The notes beneath the pieces were generated by a model, which saw nothing but the letters and a program-made list of their open reading frames with translations, had not been told where the DNA came from and searched no databases. DNA of 64,000 nucleotides from Terriglobales bacterium (GTDB lineage: Bacteria; Acidobacteriota; Terriglobia; Terriglobales; Acidobacteriaceae): positions 483,942 through 547,941 of the forward strand of contig JAOAPE010000012.1 of assembly GCA_025462725.1 (NCBI GenBank). Reading direction: 5' to 3'. The translations under genes and the position numbers were made by a program. Below, piece after piece: positions 47,930 to 58,174 of this stretch (position 1 is its first letter; the number at the start of each line of letters is the position of its first letter).

Positions 47930-49400
47930 CGCGCCCACAACTCCGGTGCATATCGGGGCCGTTTCGCCGAAGCTCATCCGCGGACTCTCGCTTCGAAGCG
48001 CCACGGCGCTGAACATGATTGACATGATCGGCGTGGGCCCGTTCATCACCATCCCGCTGATCATCAGCGCCATGGGCGGACCGCAAGCGATGCTCGGCTG
48101 GATATTCGGCGCGCTGCTCGCCATCTGCGATGGACTCGTATGGGCGGAACTCGGCGCCGCCATGCCCCAGGCTGGCGGATCGTATTTCTATCTAAAGAAT
48201 ATTTACGGCGCGAACTCTCTCGGACGCCTGCTCTCATTTCTCTTCATCTGGCAATTGTCATTCAGCGCGCCGCTGTCGGTCGCTTCGGGATGCATTGGCC
48301 TCAGCCGATACGCCGCTTACATCTTTCCGCAACTCGATCATGTTTGGTCTACTCACAAATTTGCGGCTGCAATTCCGCTGCTGGGAACACTAGAGTTGAA
48401 CGTCATCGTCTCAGGCGCAACATTCCTTGCAATAGCTGCCGTTCTGCTGGCGGTCTTTCTTCTCTATCGCAAGATTGCGGACATCGGCCGCTTCTCTATC
48501 GTGCTCTGGGTCGGGGTGATCGCTACTATCGCCTGGGTGATCTTCGCCGGAGTCACACATTTCAACGCTGCCCGCGCATTCGACTTTCCTCCGAACGCGT
48601 TTCAGCTCGATCACGGATTCTTCATCGGACTCGGCGCGGCTCTGCTCGTAGCTAACTACGATTATTGGGGTTACTACAACGTCTGTTTTTTAGGGGAAGA
48701 GGTAGAAAATCCCGGACGCAACATCCCGCGTGCGCTGATGTATTCCATTCTTGCCGTCGCGACGATCTACATTGTGATGAACATCAGCATCCTCGGCGTG
48801 CTGCCCTGGCGAGAGCTGAATGATGCCGCGAAGACTGATACGCGGTTTTTCATCATGTCCACCTTCATGCAGCGGATCTACGGAGCGTGGGCCGGATACC
48901 TTATCAGCGGCCTCATCATTTGGACTGCATTCGCTTCGGTGTTCTCGCTGCTACTCGGCTACTCGCGTGTCCCATACGCCGCAGCATTGGATGGCAACTA
49001 TTTCAAGGCATTCGCAAGCGTTCATCCCGAGCACAAATTCCCGAATGTCTCATTGCTCTGGCTCGGATTCGTCGCCGCTGCCTTTTGTTTTCTGCGTCTT
49101 GCTGACGTTATCGCCGCGCTTGTCGTTATCCGGCTAACGATTCAGTTCCTCACACAGTCTATTGGTCTCATGATATTGCGCGTGCGCCAGCCCGAGCTCG
49201 AACGGCCATTCCGAATGTATTTTTATCCGATACCCGCCCTCATTGCCATTGCCGGATATCTTTTCGTTCTGTTCTCTCGTCCGAATTTTCAAAAAGAGAT
49301 CCGCTATGCAGCTCTGCTCATTTTCACCGGGACTATCATTTATATGTTTCGTTCCTGGCGAAACGGCGAATGGCCTTTCGCACCTAAACTCGCTCGCTGA
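47916..49400 (+). CDS. APC-family amino acid permease
   Basis: A 494-residue transporter with about 12 hydrophobic segments. The N-terminus has LNMIDMIGVGPFITIPLIISAMGG, the unwound helix-1 region of the family, and WAELGAAMPQAGGSYFYLK in helix 2. The late QFLTQSIGLMILRVRQPELERPFRMYFYP is also typical. It starts 14 bases inside the upstream deacetylase gene, so the two are translationally coupled; it may take up the product released by that enzyme. Substrate unknown. Confidence 0.87.
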   Translation: MKQNSAPTTPVHIGAVSPKLIRGLSLRSATALNMIDMIGVGPFITIPLIISAMGGPQAMLGWIFGALLAICDGLVWAELGAAMPQAGGSYFYLKNIYGANSLGRLLSFLFIWQLSFSAPLSVASGCIGLSRYAAYIFPQLDHVWSTHKFAAAIPLLGTLELNVIVSGATFLAIAAVLLAVFLLYRKIADIGRFSIVLWVGVIATIAWVIFAGVTHFNAARAFDFPPNAFQLDHGFFIGLGAALLVANYDYWGYYNVCFLGEEVENPGRNIPRALMYSILAVATIYIVMNISILGVLPWRELNDAAKTDTRFFIMSTFMQRIYGAWAGYLISGLIIWTAFASVFSLLLGYSRVPYAAALDGNYFKAFASVHPEHKFPNVSLLWLGFVAAAFCFLRLADVIAALVVIRLTIQFLTQSIGLMILRVRQPELERPFRMYFYPIPALIAIAGYLFVLFSRPNFQKEIRYAALLIFTGTIIYMFRSWRNGEWPFAPKLAR

Positions 49401-49445
49401 CCCAAAGGAACGCCTCAAGCTAACAGCTAAGGCTAATAGCGAAGA

Positions 49446-50713
49446 ATGTCTGAATCCGAAAGCTCGTTAGCAGTACTCGTCGCCAACGCCGCTCCAACTG
49501 TGGCGATGCCTTCTGCGTGGAGCCCATTTCGCGAGCCGCTCTTTCGCAATCTCTGGTTCGCCTCCGTCATTTCCTACACCGGAACGTGGATGCAGAACAT
49601 CGGCACCGGATGGCTGATGACCTCACTCACAACGTCGCCCATGATGATCGGCCTGGTGCAAGCGGCCATGAGCCTTCCTGTTTTTCTAGTCGTGCTTCCC
49701 GCAGGCGCGCTCGCAGACATGGTCGATCGTCGCAAGCTCCTCATCGCCGCGCAAATATGGATGATGGCCGCGGCAGCCCTTTTGGGAATTCTCACCGTGC
49801 TGCAACTGGTCACCCCGATGATCCTGCTGGTGCTCACATTCGTGCTCGGATTCGGCGCGGTGATGAATGACCCGGCATGGCAGGCGATAACGCCTGACGT
49901 GGTCTCTCCCCAACGATTCGCATCCGCAGTCGCGTTGAATTCCGCAGGATTCAACGTTGCTCGCGCGATTGGGCCGGCAATAGGGGGATTGGTGATCGCC
50001 GTCGCTGGCTCTGGTCCTGCATTCCTTTTGAATGCCGCTTCGTTTGTCGGAGTGATCGCTTTCTCTACCGATGGAAATCGCAGCCGCACCCTGAACCCGT
50101 TCCCACGGCGCGCATCATGGAATACATTCGCGCGGGAATCGCGCACATGAAGGAAGCAAAGCCGGTGCAATCAGTTTTGGTTCGCACCGGGCTCTTTAGT
50201 CTTTTTGCCAGTGCATTCTGGGCGCTCTTGCCCCTCATCGCCAGTCCACATGGGCCCATCGGATACGGCATTCTTCTCGGCAGCTTCGGGACTGGAGCTC
50301 TGGCGGGCGCTGCCATCCTTCAACCATTGCGCCATAAGACTGACATCAACGCCCTCATCGCAGGCGCAACGATTATTTTCGCTGCCGCTGTCGTGGCCTT
50401 TGCTTCGGTGTATGAAGTCAGCTTGCTCTGCGTCGTGCTCTTCGCTGCCGGCATGAGTTGGATTATCATGCTCGCAAGCCTTAACATCTCCGCGCAGCAG
50501 ATGTCGCCATCGTGGCTGCGGGCCCGCTCGCTCTCCATGTATCTGCTGGTGTTGCAAGGCGGAATGGCTGCGGGAAGCGCGTTTTGGGGAGCACTGGCCT
50601 CGAACTATGGAGTGCCGCTTGCGTTGCGCATTGCAGGGATCGGACTATTACTCGGACTCACGACCATTAAACGTCATCGGTTGAACACGGGCCTCGTTCC
50701 TATCTGCACCTAA
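49446..50713 (+). pseudogene. MFS_3 family exporter, split by one frameshift
   Basis: Two frames make a single 12-helix transporter. The first (49446-50150) runs from FREPLFRNLWFASVISYTGTWMQNIG to NAASFVGVIA. One base is missing near 50058; the other frame then reads FLYRWKSQPHPEPVP followed by IRAGIAHMKEAKPVQSVLVRTGLFSLFASAFWALLPL to the stop at 50713. The joint length of about 420 residues is near full for the family. It could be a real pseudogene or an assembly error, as there is no other damage. Confidence 0.78.
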
Positions 50714-50737
50714 GTCAATCCTGAGAGGAAAACAAAA

Positions 50738-51337
50738 ATGAATAAGCGACACGCAACATTGGCCTCAGCATTTCTGCTCTTCGCCAGCATCTCCCTCTTC
50801 GCTCAAGACGCAGCGAAGCCGGCTGCCAAACCCGCGGCAGCACCCACGGTTTCAACCGTCCTCAACCGGCAGTTTGGAAGTGTGGAAAGCGAATTTGTTC
50901 CGCTGGCCGAAGCCATGCCAGAAAACAAATATGATTTTGCTCCTACCAATGGCGAGTTCAAAGGCGTTCGCACCTTCGGAGCCATGGTGAAGCACGTTGC
51001 CGTCACCAATCATCTTCTCGCCGCCGCCATGCTTGGTGAAAAAGCGCCAGCTACGGGCGACGAAGCTGACAATGGCCCTGCGGCCATGAAAAGCAAAGCC
51101 GAAATCGTTGCTTATCTCAAAGACTCATTCGCGCATCTTCACAAAGCGGCCGCAGGCGCGACTCAAGAAAATCTGCTGTCTCCGATCGACAACGCCTTTG
51201 GCGGACCGAACAAGATGAACCGCCTTGGAGCGAGCATCTTGGCTTTCGGACACAGCTTCGACCATTACGGCCAACTCGTGGAATATCTGCGGATGAACGG
51301 GATCATTCCTCCGGCCAGCCGTCCGCCGGCAAAGTAG
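50738..51337 (+). CDS. Secreted DinB-like protein
   Basis: A 199-residue protein with a signal peptide (LASAFLLFASISLFAQ) and an Ala/Pro linker, then a four-helix DinB-like domain. Histidines that could bind metal lie in MVKHVAVTNHLL and ILAFGHSFDHYGQLVEYLRM (His about 90 and about 170-175). The family includes metal-dependent thiol transferases as well as many unknowns. AGAGGAAAAC precedes its ATG. A matching terminator and a second DinB-like gene lie on the other side of the M13 peptidase gene. Confidence 0.8.
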   Translation: MNKRHATLASAFLLFASISLFAQDAAKPAAKPAAAPTVSTVLNRQFGSVESEFVPLAEAMPENKYDFAPTNGEFKGVRTFGAMVKHVAVTNHLLAAAMLGEKAPATGDEADNGPAAMKSKAEIVAYLKDSFAHLHKAAAGATQENLLSPIDNAFGGPNKMNRLGASILAFGHSFDHYGQLVEYLRMNGIIPPASRPPAK

Positions 51338-51350
51338 TTTTGCCGAAATA

Positions 51351-51381
51351 AAAAGGCCCATCCATTTAGGATGGGCCTTTT
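51351..51381. terminator. Bidirectional terminator A
   Basis: AAAAGGCCCATCC pairs perfectly with GGATGGGCCTTTT around an ATTTA loop (13-bp stem). It lies between the convergent DinB-like and M13 genes. The same 13-base arms occur at 53626-53657. Confidence 0.9.
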
Positions 51382-51399
51382 ATTTGGCCTATTCAGGCT

Positions 51400-53556
51400 T
51401 TACCAAACCCTGCAAGCATTCTCCCGCACCATCGGCTGTCCTACTTTGCAGCCGAATGCCTTCTGGAACTCAGGCATGTTTTGCACCACACCGTTCACGC
51501 GCCATTTCCCCGGCGAATGCGGATCAGTGCGCACTGAAAGCCGCGCAATTTCAGGAGTGCGGTTCTCGCACCATACGCGCCCGAACCCCAGGAAGAACCG
51601 CTGGTCAGCGGTGTAGCCATCCACCTTGGCATTGGCATCTTTGTTCGCTTGCTCCATCAGTTTGTGCAAAGCCATGAGCGAAATGCGTGCGCCGCCGTTG
51701 TCCGCGGTGTTCTCGCCCAGCGTGAGCCTTCCGTTCAGCTTCAGGTCATCGACCGCATTAAAGCTGCTGTATTCATCGGCCACGCAGCTTGCGCGTTTCT
51801 CGAATTCTTGAGCATCCTGCGGTGTCCACCAATCTCGAAGGTTTCCTTTGGGATCGAACTTCCGACCTTGATCGTCGAAGCCGTGCGTCAGTTCGTGTCC
51901 TATCACAAGGCCTACCGCGCCCATGTTGATCGCATCATCGATGGAGCGATCAAAGAATGGCGGTTGCAAAATGCCGGCAGGGAAGACGATCTCATTGTGG
52001 CTTCCGCTGTAATACGCGTTCACCGTGGGAGGCGTCATGCCCCATTCCAGCTTGTCCACTGGCTTGCCGATCTTCTGCAATTGCCGGTTCGATTCAAACG
52101 CATTCGCGCGCTGGAAGTTGCCGACCAGATCTCCGCGGACGATCTTCAGCTTAGTGTAATCACGCCATTTGTCAGGGAACCCGATCTTGTTGCGGATGGC
52201 CGTCAGTTTGACCAAGGCTTGCTTCTTGGTCTCAGGAGTCATCCAGGGAAGATCAGAGATGTCAGAGCGCAATGCACCTTCGAGAGCGTCCACCATTTTC
52301 AACATCCGCTGCTTGCCTTCCGCGCCGAAGGTTTCATCCACGTAAGGCTGGCCGAGAGCTTCGCCCAGCGCGTTATCAGTGGAATTGATGCAGCGCTTCC
52401 AGCGCACCGGCAGTTCTTCCTGCCCGGTGAGGGCTTTGTCGAATTTAAAATTCTCGTTCACAAAATCGTCAGAAAGCCATTGGGCTGCGCCGTGCAAGAC
52501 TCTCCACGTCATATACGTCTTCCACGAATCCAGCGGAGTGTTTTCAATCACCGTATTAACAGCCTTGAAGAATTCCGGATTACCGACATTTAATTCCTTG
52601 AATGCAGGTGCGCCGGTTGCGGTGAAATAAGTATTTAGATGGAAGTTCGGCGCCATTGCCTCGACGTCCGCAATCGCCATCTTGTGATCACGGTTTTTCG
52701 GATCCCGACGTTGCGTGCGGTCCATCGACGCTTTCGCCAGCTCCGTTTCAATCTTCAAGACGGTGTCTGCATTCTGGGCAGCCTGTTGCGGCGTTTGTCC
52801 GATCATCGAAAACATCTTCGTCATGTGATCGGTGTATGCCTTGCGGATTGCGACTGTTGCAGCATCGTCCTTTAGATAGTAGTCGCGATCAGGCAAGGTC
52901 ATTCCGCTCTGGTCGATGGCGGCCAGGGTCATGTCTGCATTATGCAGGTCAGGGCCCGCGCCGAATCCGAAGATAGGATCAGGCCAAGCCAGCGCTTCTA
53001 CTCCCATCACTGCGAGCATCTGCTGCTTGTCTTTGAGGGCGGCAATGCGGTCGAATTCAGGTTTCAGCGGCGAATAGCGTTTGCTGTTTGCCGCTTTTTC
53101 GTCCATGCAGGAGGCGTAGTAATCGCCGATCTTCTGCATCACCGGGCTGCGTTTCGGATCGTTGACGCTGGCTTTCTCCAAAATGTCATGCAGCACTGCC
53201 AAGTTGTATTCCGTCACCTCATTGAAGCTGATCCAGTCAGGATAATCCGGCGGAATGGGGTTCTGCTTGATCCAATTGCCGCATGCGAACTGGTAGAAGT
53301 CCACGCAAGGATCAACACTCTTATCCAGGTTTGCCAAGTCGAACTTAGGTACCGCCGGACGCGAGATCGGTGACTCGCCGGTCTTCGCAGGATTTGCCGG
53401 CGGAGTTATGTTCCCCTTATTGGCCTTCTTTGCATTGCTAGATTTCTCAGTTGATGGCAGTCCCGGTTTCTGTGGAGCCTGAGAAGAAGTTTGACCATGA
53501 AGCACGGCAATCATCATCAACATGACAGCAGCAGAACGAGTGAAGCGGTTGCGCAT
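51400..53556 (-). CDS. M13-family metallopeptidase (neprilysin/PepO type)
   Basis: A 718-residue secreted zinc peptidase. From ATG 53556 (GAGGAGAG site) a signal peptide is followed by a Pro/Lys linker, then the M13 N-terminal domain (VDPCVDFYQFACGNWIK). The catalytic core has HELTH (about residue 552) in VIGHELTHGFDDQGRKFD and the third ligand Glu in GENTADNGG (about 613), and ends with ENACRVW, matching the family's C-x-x-W tail. The enzyme cuts peptides in the periplasm. Terminators with the same arms lie on both sides of it. Confidence 0.95.
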   Translation of the reverse strand: MRNRFTRSAAVMLMMIAVLHGQTSSQAPQKPGLPSTEKSSNAKKANKGNITPPANPAKTGESPISRPAVPKFDLANLDKSVDPCVDFYQFACGNWIKQNPIPPDYPDWISFNEVTEYNLAVLHDILEKASVNDPKRSPVMQKIGDYYASCMDEKAANSKRYSPLKPEFDRIAALKDKQQMLAVMGVEALAWPDPIFGFGAGPDLHNADMTLAAIDQSGMTLPDRDYYLKDDAATVAIRKAYTDHMTKMFSMIGQTPQQAAQNADTVLKIETELAKASMDRTQRRDPKNRDHKMAIADVEAMAPNFHLNTYFTATGAPAFKELNVGNPEFFKAVNTVIENTPLDSWKTYMTWRVLHGAAQWLSDDFVNENFKFDKALTGQEELPVRWKRCINSTDNALGEALGQPYVDETFGAEGKQRMLKMVDALEGALRSDISDLPWMTPETKKQALVKLTAIRNKIGFPDKWRDYTKLKIVRGDLVGNFQRANAFESNRQLQKIGKPVDKLEWGMTPPTVNAYYSGSHNEIVFPAGILQPPFFDRSIDDAINMGAVGLVIGHELTHGFDDQGRKFDPKGNLRDWWTPQDAQEFEKRASCVADEYSSFNAVDDLKLNGRLTLGENTADNGGARISLMALHKLMEQANKDANAKVDGYTADQRFFLGFGRVWCENRTPEIARLSVRTDPHSPGKWRVNGVVQNMPEFQKAFGCKVGQPMVRENACRVW

Positions 53557-53625
53557 AGACTCTCCTCTGAATTCCAATCGCTGAAATAGTAATCCTCGAA
53601 AGTGCCTGCCCGCAATCGGAGGCAA

Positions 53626-53657
53626 AAAAGGCCCATCCAAGTTCGGATGGGCCTTTT
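53626..53657. terminator. Bidirectional terminator B
   Basis: The same 13-base arms as terminator A (AAAAGGCCCATCC / GGATGGGCCTTTT), loop AAGTTC. It lies between the M13 gene's start and the end of the second DinB-like gene. Confidence 0.88.
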
Positions 53658-53696
53658 GTCTTCGGGGTCTTTGCCGTTGCTCGTTTCTGTTTGCTG

Positions 53697-53757
53697 TCGC
53701 TAACAGCTAAGGGCTAAAAGCTAAAAGCCAAAAGTCGAGAGCTGAAAGCCGACAGCT
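53697..53757. repeat. Tandem (A)GCTAAAA-type heptamer repeat
   Basis: About eight imperfect copies of a seven-base unit such as AGCTAAA, AGCCAAA and AGCTGAA, between terminator B and the DinB-like gene. Confidence 0.5.
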
Positions 53758-53762
53758 GCCTC

Positions 53763-54395
53763 TCACTTCTTCTCGGCAGCTGCCTTCTTCTGCGCTGCCT
53801 GTCTCTCTTCAGTCCAGGGCGGAACCACGTTGACGCTGCGTGCGTAAGCAATGGATTGTCCCAAGTGCTCTGATTGGTGCACCTGCATCAGGAACAACGC
53901 ATTGCGAACTGTGCTCTCCTTGCCGCGAACCTTTGCCGACTTTTCCAGATCAGCGTCAGAGGTCTGCATATTCATCGTTTGCCGCACATGCGCGAATGAT
54001 TGCTTCAATGTGGAAACGACCTTGGCTTTGTCGTTCGCCAGTTTCTCGAGTCCAGCCACATCAAGGTCTGCTGGGGCCTTGTTGCCGACCATCCCGCAAT
54101 ACGCATAATTTCCTTGCGCCATGTGCATGTAAACTTCGCCGATCGAGCGAACACCTTCTCCCGGACGCCACGAGTACTTCTCCTGGGGAATCGCCTCCGC
54201 CAAACTGACCGACTTTTTCTCCAGGTCATCGAGCGACTTCAACAGGTCGGCGCGGAATCCTGTAGCAGTTGCGGGCGAAGTTGTAGCAGCAGCCGGGGCC
54301 GCTGCAGGTTTGTCAGATTTCGATGGCGCAGCTTGCGCCATACAGCCGATCGCCATGATTGCCGATGCAGCGAGACACAATAATGCTTTTCTCAT
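53763..54395 (-). CDS. Secreted DinB-like protein
   Basis: A 210-residue protein from ATG 54395 (AAGGAGAAG site), with a signal peptide (KALLCLAASAIMAIGCMAQA) and an Ala/Pro/Thr linker. The four-helix DinB-like domain (ADLLKSLDDLEKKSVSLAEAIPQEKYSWRP) has metal-type His in YMHMAQGNYAY and MQVHQSEHLGQSIAYAR. It shares the plan with the protein at 50.7 kb but is clearly diverged (for example IPQEKYSWRPGEGVRS versus MPENKYDFAPTNGEFKG). Confidence 0.8.
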   Translation of the reverse strand: MRKALLCLAASAIMAIGCMAQAAPSKSDKPAAAPAAATTSPATATGFRADLLKSLDDLEKKSVSLAEAIPQEKYSWRPGEGVRSIGEVYMHMAQGNYAYCGMVGNKAPADLDVAGLEKLANDKAKVVSTLKQSFAHVRQTMNMQTSDADLEKSAKVRGKESTVRNALFLMQVHQSEHLGQSIAYARSVNVVPPWTEERQAAQKKAAAEKK

Positions 54396-54512
54396 TTGCT
54401 TCTCCTTAACAGTAGGAACGAAAGTATAGCCCAGTTTCATTCGTTGAAATCCGTGACATCCGTGCAATCCGTGGCAATTTCTTGATCTTCAATTAAACCC
54501 GAAACTGCGTCA

Positions 54513-55334
54513 CTATCCGCCCGTCGCAAATCCTGGATACAAAGTCATGCCGCCGTCCACGAACAAAGTCGTTCCTGTGACGTAGTCGGACTCATCCGAC
54601 GCCAACCACACCGCCGCGCGACCGATATCAATAGGTTCACCGACCCGCTCGTAGGGAATCAGCTTCAGGAGTTCTTTCAGAGCTTCGGGGGTGTCCCAAG
54701 CTGCTGTGTTGATGGGAGTCTTGATCGCGCCGGGCCCAATGCTGTTGACGCGGATCTTTTTTGGCGCCAGTTCCTGCGCCATGCTCTTCATCAACAGCAT
54801 GACTCCGCCTTTAGAGGCTGCGTAGTTGCAATGTCCCGCCCACGGGATCACCTCGTGCACCGAACTCATGCAGATGATCTTCCCTGCTGCCCGCGACCTT
54901 TCAGGAACCACGCCTCGTCGCAAGAACTCTTTCACAGCTTCGCGCGCGCAGAGGAATTGTCCGGTAAGGTTCACGTCAATCACAAACTTCCATTGCGCCA
55001 GCGTCATATCAACGAGCGCAGCGTCCTTCTGCAATCCCGCATTGTTAACCAGGATGTCGACCGTGCCGTAGGTTTCGATGGTCTTGGCGAACATCGCCTT
55101 CACTTCATCTTCATTGCTGACATCCGCCTTAATAACGATGCCCTTACCGCCCTCGGCGTTTATGCCGGCAATGGTTTCTTCAGCACCCGAAGGACTTCCT
55201 CCCGGATAATTCACCACCACGCTCGCGCCTTCCGCCGCCATCTGGATAGCTACAGCTTTGCCGATACCCGAACTTGAACCGGTAATGATAGCGACTTGTC
55301 CTTTTAGGCGATTTGCACATCCATCCTGCGGCAT
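54513..55334 (-). CDS. SDR dehydrogenase (glucose 1-dehydrogenase-like)
   Basis: A 273-residue short-chain dehydrogenase. The NAD(P)-binding TGSSSGIG, NNAG, the catalytic Ser region CMSSVHEVIPW and YAASK (Tyr-Lys) are intact, and the C-terminal DYVTGTTLFVDGGMTLYPGF is typical of glucose 1-dehydrogenase-like members. It lies 23 bases downstream of the GH63-like gene on the same strand, so sugar oxidation after sugar release is a sensible guess. Substrate is not proven by sequence. Confidence 0.88.
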   Translation of the reverse strand: MPQDGCANRLKGQVAIITGSSSGIGKAVAIQMAAEGASVVVNYPGGSPSGAEETIAGINAEGGKGIVIKADVSNEDEVKAMFAKTIETYGTVDILVNNAGLQKDAALVDMTLAQWKFVIDVNLTGQFLCAREAVKEFLRRGVVPERSRAAGKIICMSSVHEVIPWAGHCNYAASKGGVMLLMKSMAQELAPKKIRVNSIGPGAIKTPINTAAWDTPEALKELLKLIPYERVGEPIDIGRAAVWLASDESDYVTGTTLFVDGGMTLYPGFATGG

Positions 55335-55357
55335 GATGCTTCCTTCCTTGCTGGAAT

Positions 55358-58108
55358 CTAATTCGTGCTTCTGGTCGCGGCTTTGCGCGTGACTTTCTCC
55401 TTTTTCTCATCCTCACGCTCATGCGGATCGCCAGACTGCTGAATCAGCTTGGCGATGAGGCCTGTCCATCCGGTCTGGTGATTCGCGCCGACACCGGAGC
55501 CGAGGTCCCCGTGGAAGTACTCGTAGAACTGGATGAGGTCTTTCCAGTACGGATCTTTTTGGAATTTCTCGTTCGTGCCATTCACGGGGCGCGTTCCATC
55601 TTCTGCCTTCATGAATATCCGCGCCAGACGGTGCGATATCTGCTCCGCCACCTCGCTGAGCGACTTCATCTGCCCCGACCCCACCGGACATTCCACTTTG
55701 AAATCCTGCCCCAGGTAGAAATCAAATTTCTGGAGCGACTCGATCAGCAGGAAGTTCACGGGGAACCATATCGGCCCGCGCCAATTCGAATTGCCACCGA
55801 ACAATCCTGATGTCGATTCTCCCGGCTCGTAATCAACACTGTGCTCCACTCCCGCAATCTTCAGAGAGAACGGATGGTCCTTATGCACGCGCGACAGCGC
55901 CCGTATGCCGTAGTCTGAAAAGAATTCTTTTTCATCCAGCATGATCTGCAGAATGCGTCGCAACTTCGCAGCATCCACGATGGACAACAATCGCCGCTCG
56001 CCTTGGCCACGCCGATGCATGGATGCAATCCCGGAAGTCAGCTCTGGACGATTCTGTATGAACCACTCGAGCCGACGCTTAAATCCCGGCAGCCGCTCCA
56101 ATATCTCCGGCTCAAGCGTCTCGACCGCGAACAACGGAATCAATCCCACCATCGACCGCACTCGCATCGGCTGATGCCCAGCTTCCGGTGTATGCAAAAC
56201 GTCGTAAAAGAATCCGTCGGTCTCATCCCACATGCCGACGGAATCATCATCACCCGCCTCGCCCTCGTGCCCGCGATGGTTCATTGCATATGCGATATAT
56301 AAGAAGTGTTCCCAGAACTTGCTCGCAACATCCTCATATACGGGATCTTCATCCGCCAGCTCCAGTGCGATAGCTAGCAGATTCAGCGTGTACATCGCCA
56401 TCCAGCTGGTGCCGTCAGATTGCTCGATGAATCCGCCACTCGGCAGCGGAGCGCTGCGGTCGAAGACGCCGATGTTGTCGAGCCCGAGGAATCCGCCCTG
56501 AAAAATGTTGTTGCCTTCGGCATCTTTGCGATTCACCCACCACGTGAAATTCAGCATGAGTTTGTGAAAGACGCGCTCGAGGAAAACCCGGTCGCCCACT
56601 CCGCGACGCTTCTTCTCGATCTTGTAAACGCGCCAGGCCGCCCACGCATGCACCGGCGGATTCACATCTCCGAACGCCCACTCGTACGCAGGCAACTGCC
56701 CGTTCGGATGCATATACCATTCGCGCAGCATCAGCACGAGTTGCTCTTTCGCAAAATCAGAATCCACTAGCGCCAGCGTGATGCAGTGGAATGCCAGGTC
56801 CCACGCCGCATACCACGGATATTCCCACTTATCCGGCATCGACAGCACATCCGAGTTATACAAATGTTTCCACTCGTGATTGCGTCCCTGCTTGCGCTCC
56901 GGCGGAGGCGTCGGCTGTCCCGGATCGCCATCCAGCCAACGCTTCACTTCATAATGATAGAACTGTTTCGACCACAACATTCCCGCCATTGACTGCCGCA
57001 TGACGTTTTTTGCGTCGTCTGAAAGCTGCGGGGGGATTACCGTCGCATAAAAATCGTCCGCCTCTTTCTTGCGCAACGTGAATTTTTTGCCGAATTCCGC
57101 GCCAAACGGATCGCCCGCCGCTGCCGGATTCGCATCCGTCAATCGCAATCGGACAGTCGCACTCGCACCGGCAGCGACTTTCAATTCGTACAACGCTGCG
57201 GCTTTCGTTCCCACCTGCGCGGGATTCACCGCCGCCCTATTTCCGTTCACTACATATTCGTGGAATGCGTCCTTCACATATGGAGACGCATTCGCCGCAT
57301 TGAACAAGCGTTGGGCATTCGTCTCATTCTCCGTGAACAGCAGTTCCGGATTCTCCTCGCAATACAAATACCGCTCGCGATAGTAAGTATGCTTTGCCGA
57401 TATCACTCCGCACTGGCTCTTCTTCCCGCCCGCCTTCTTCATCGACGGCTTCGCAATCGCCGGTTCCCACGTCCACTCATTGCGGAACCACAACGTTGGC
57501 AACAGCGATAAAGACGCCTCTTCCGGTCCGCGATTCGCGACCGTGATCTCGATCAAGATGTCTTCCGAACTCGCCTTCGCATATTCCACGAACACATCGA
57601 AGTAGCGGTTGTCATCGAATACGCCCGTATCCATCAATTCAAATTCCGGGTCTTGCTTGCCGCGCTTCTGGTTTTCCTCAAGCAACTGCGCATAGGGGTA
57701 CTCCGCTTGGGGATACTTGTACAGATACTTCATGTACGAGTGCGTCGGAGTGCTGTCGAGGTAGAAGTAATATTCCTTTACGTCTTCGCCGTGATTGCCC
57801 TGGTTGCCCGTGAGCCCGAAGAGGCGTTCCTTCAGGATGGGATCGCGACCATTCCACATGGCCAGCGCAAAACAGATGTATTGATGGCGATCGCATATCC
57901 CGCCAATGCCATCTTCATTCCATCTGTACGCTCGTGACCGCGCTTGTTCGTGAGGAAAGTATTCCCAGGCTGTGCCGTTGTTGCTGTAGTCCTCGCGCAC
58001 TGTTCCCCATGCGCGCTCGCTAAGGTAGGGCCCCCATCGTTTCCAGTGAGTACTGCGGTCTTCAGATTGGCGAAGACGCTGTTCTTCTACCGTCAGAGTG
58101 GGCTTCAT
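55358..58108 (-). CDS. GH63/MGH1-like glucosidase
   Basis: A 916-residue protein with the (alpha/alpha)6 barrel of GH63 and mannosylglycerate-hydrolase-like enzymes. Diagnostic regions are [38 protein letters not shown] near the N-terminus, [18 protein letters not shown], and [21 protein letters not shown] with the likely catalytic acids in WD and the late acidic loop [10 protein letters not shown]. It has no signal peptide, so it acts inside the cell. It probably releases glucose from an alpha-glucoside and is the first gene of an operon with the SDR. Confidence 0.8.
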   Translation of the reverse strand: MKPTLTVEEQRLRQSEDRSTHWKRWGPYLSERAWGTVREDYSNNGTAWEYFPHEQARSRAYRWNEDGIGGICDRHQYICFALAMWNGRDPILKERLFGLTGNQGNHGEDVKEYYFYLDSTPTHSYMKYLYKYPQAEYPYAQLLEENQKRGKQDPEFELMDTGVFDDNRYFDVFVEYAKASSEDILIEITVANRGPEEASLSLLPTLWFRNEWTWEPAIAKPSMKKAGGKKSQCGVISAKHTYYRERYLYCEENPELLFTENETNAQRLFNAANASPYVKDAFHEYVVNGNRAAVNPAQVGTKAAALYELKVAAGASATVRLRLTDANPAAAGDPFGAEFGKKFTLRKKEADDFYATVIPPQLSDDAKNVMRQSMAGMLWSKQFYHYEVKRWLDGDPGQPTPPPERKQGRNHEWKHLYNSDVLSMPDKWEYPWYAAWDLAFHCITLALVDSDFAKEQLVLMLREWYMHPNGQLPAYEWAFGDVNPPVHAWAAWRVYKIEKKRRGVGDRVFLERVFHKLMLNFTWWVNRKDAEGNNIFQGGFLGLDNIGVFDRSAPLPSGGFIEQSDGTSWMAMYTLNLLAIALELADEDPVYEDVASKFWEHFLYIAYAMNHRGHEGEAGDDDSVGMWDETDGFFYDVLHTPEAGHQPMRVRSMVGLIPLFAVETLEPEILERLPGFKRRLEWFIQNRPELTSGIASMHRRGQGERRLLSIVDAAKLRRILQIMLDEKEFFSDYGIRALSRVHKDHPFSLKIAGVEHSVDYEPGESTSGLFGGNSNWRGPIWFPVNFLLIESLQKFDFYLGQDFKVECPVGSGQMKSLSEVAEQISHRLARIFMKAEDGTRPVNGTNEKFQKDPYWKDLIQFYEYFHGDLGSGVGANHQTGWTGLIAKLIQQSGDPHEREDEKKEKVTRKAATRSTN

Positions 58109-58174
58109 GATGGCGCAGGACCTTGCGCATTGTTATAGGGGTGCGCCGAGGGAAAGTAAAGCCGCTTATCATTA

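Noticed and set aside
51649-52593. A 314-residue open frame antisense to the M13 peptidase gene
   Set aside because: The peptidase has its full set of zinc motifs on the minus strand; the antisense frame has none.
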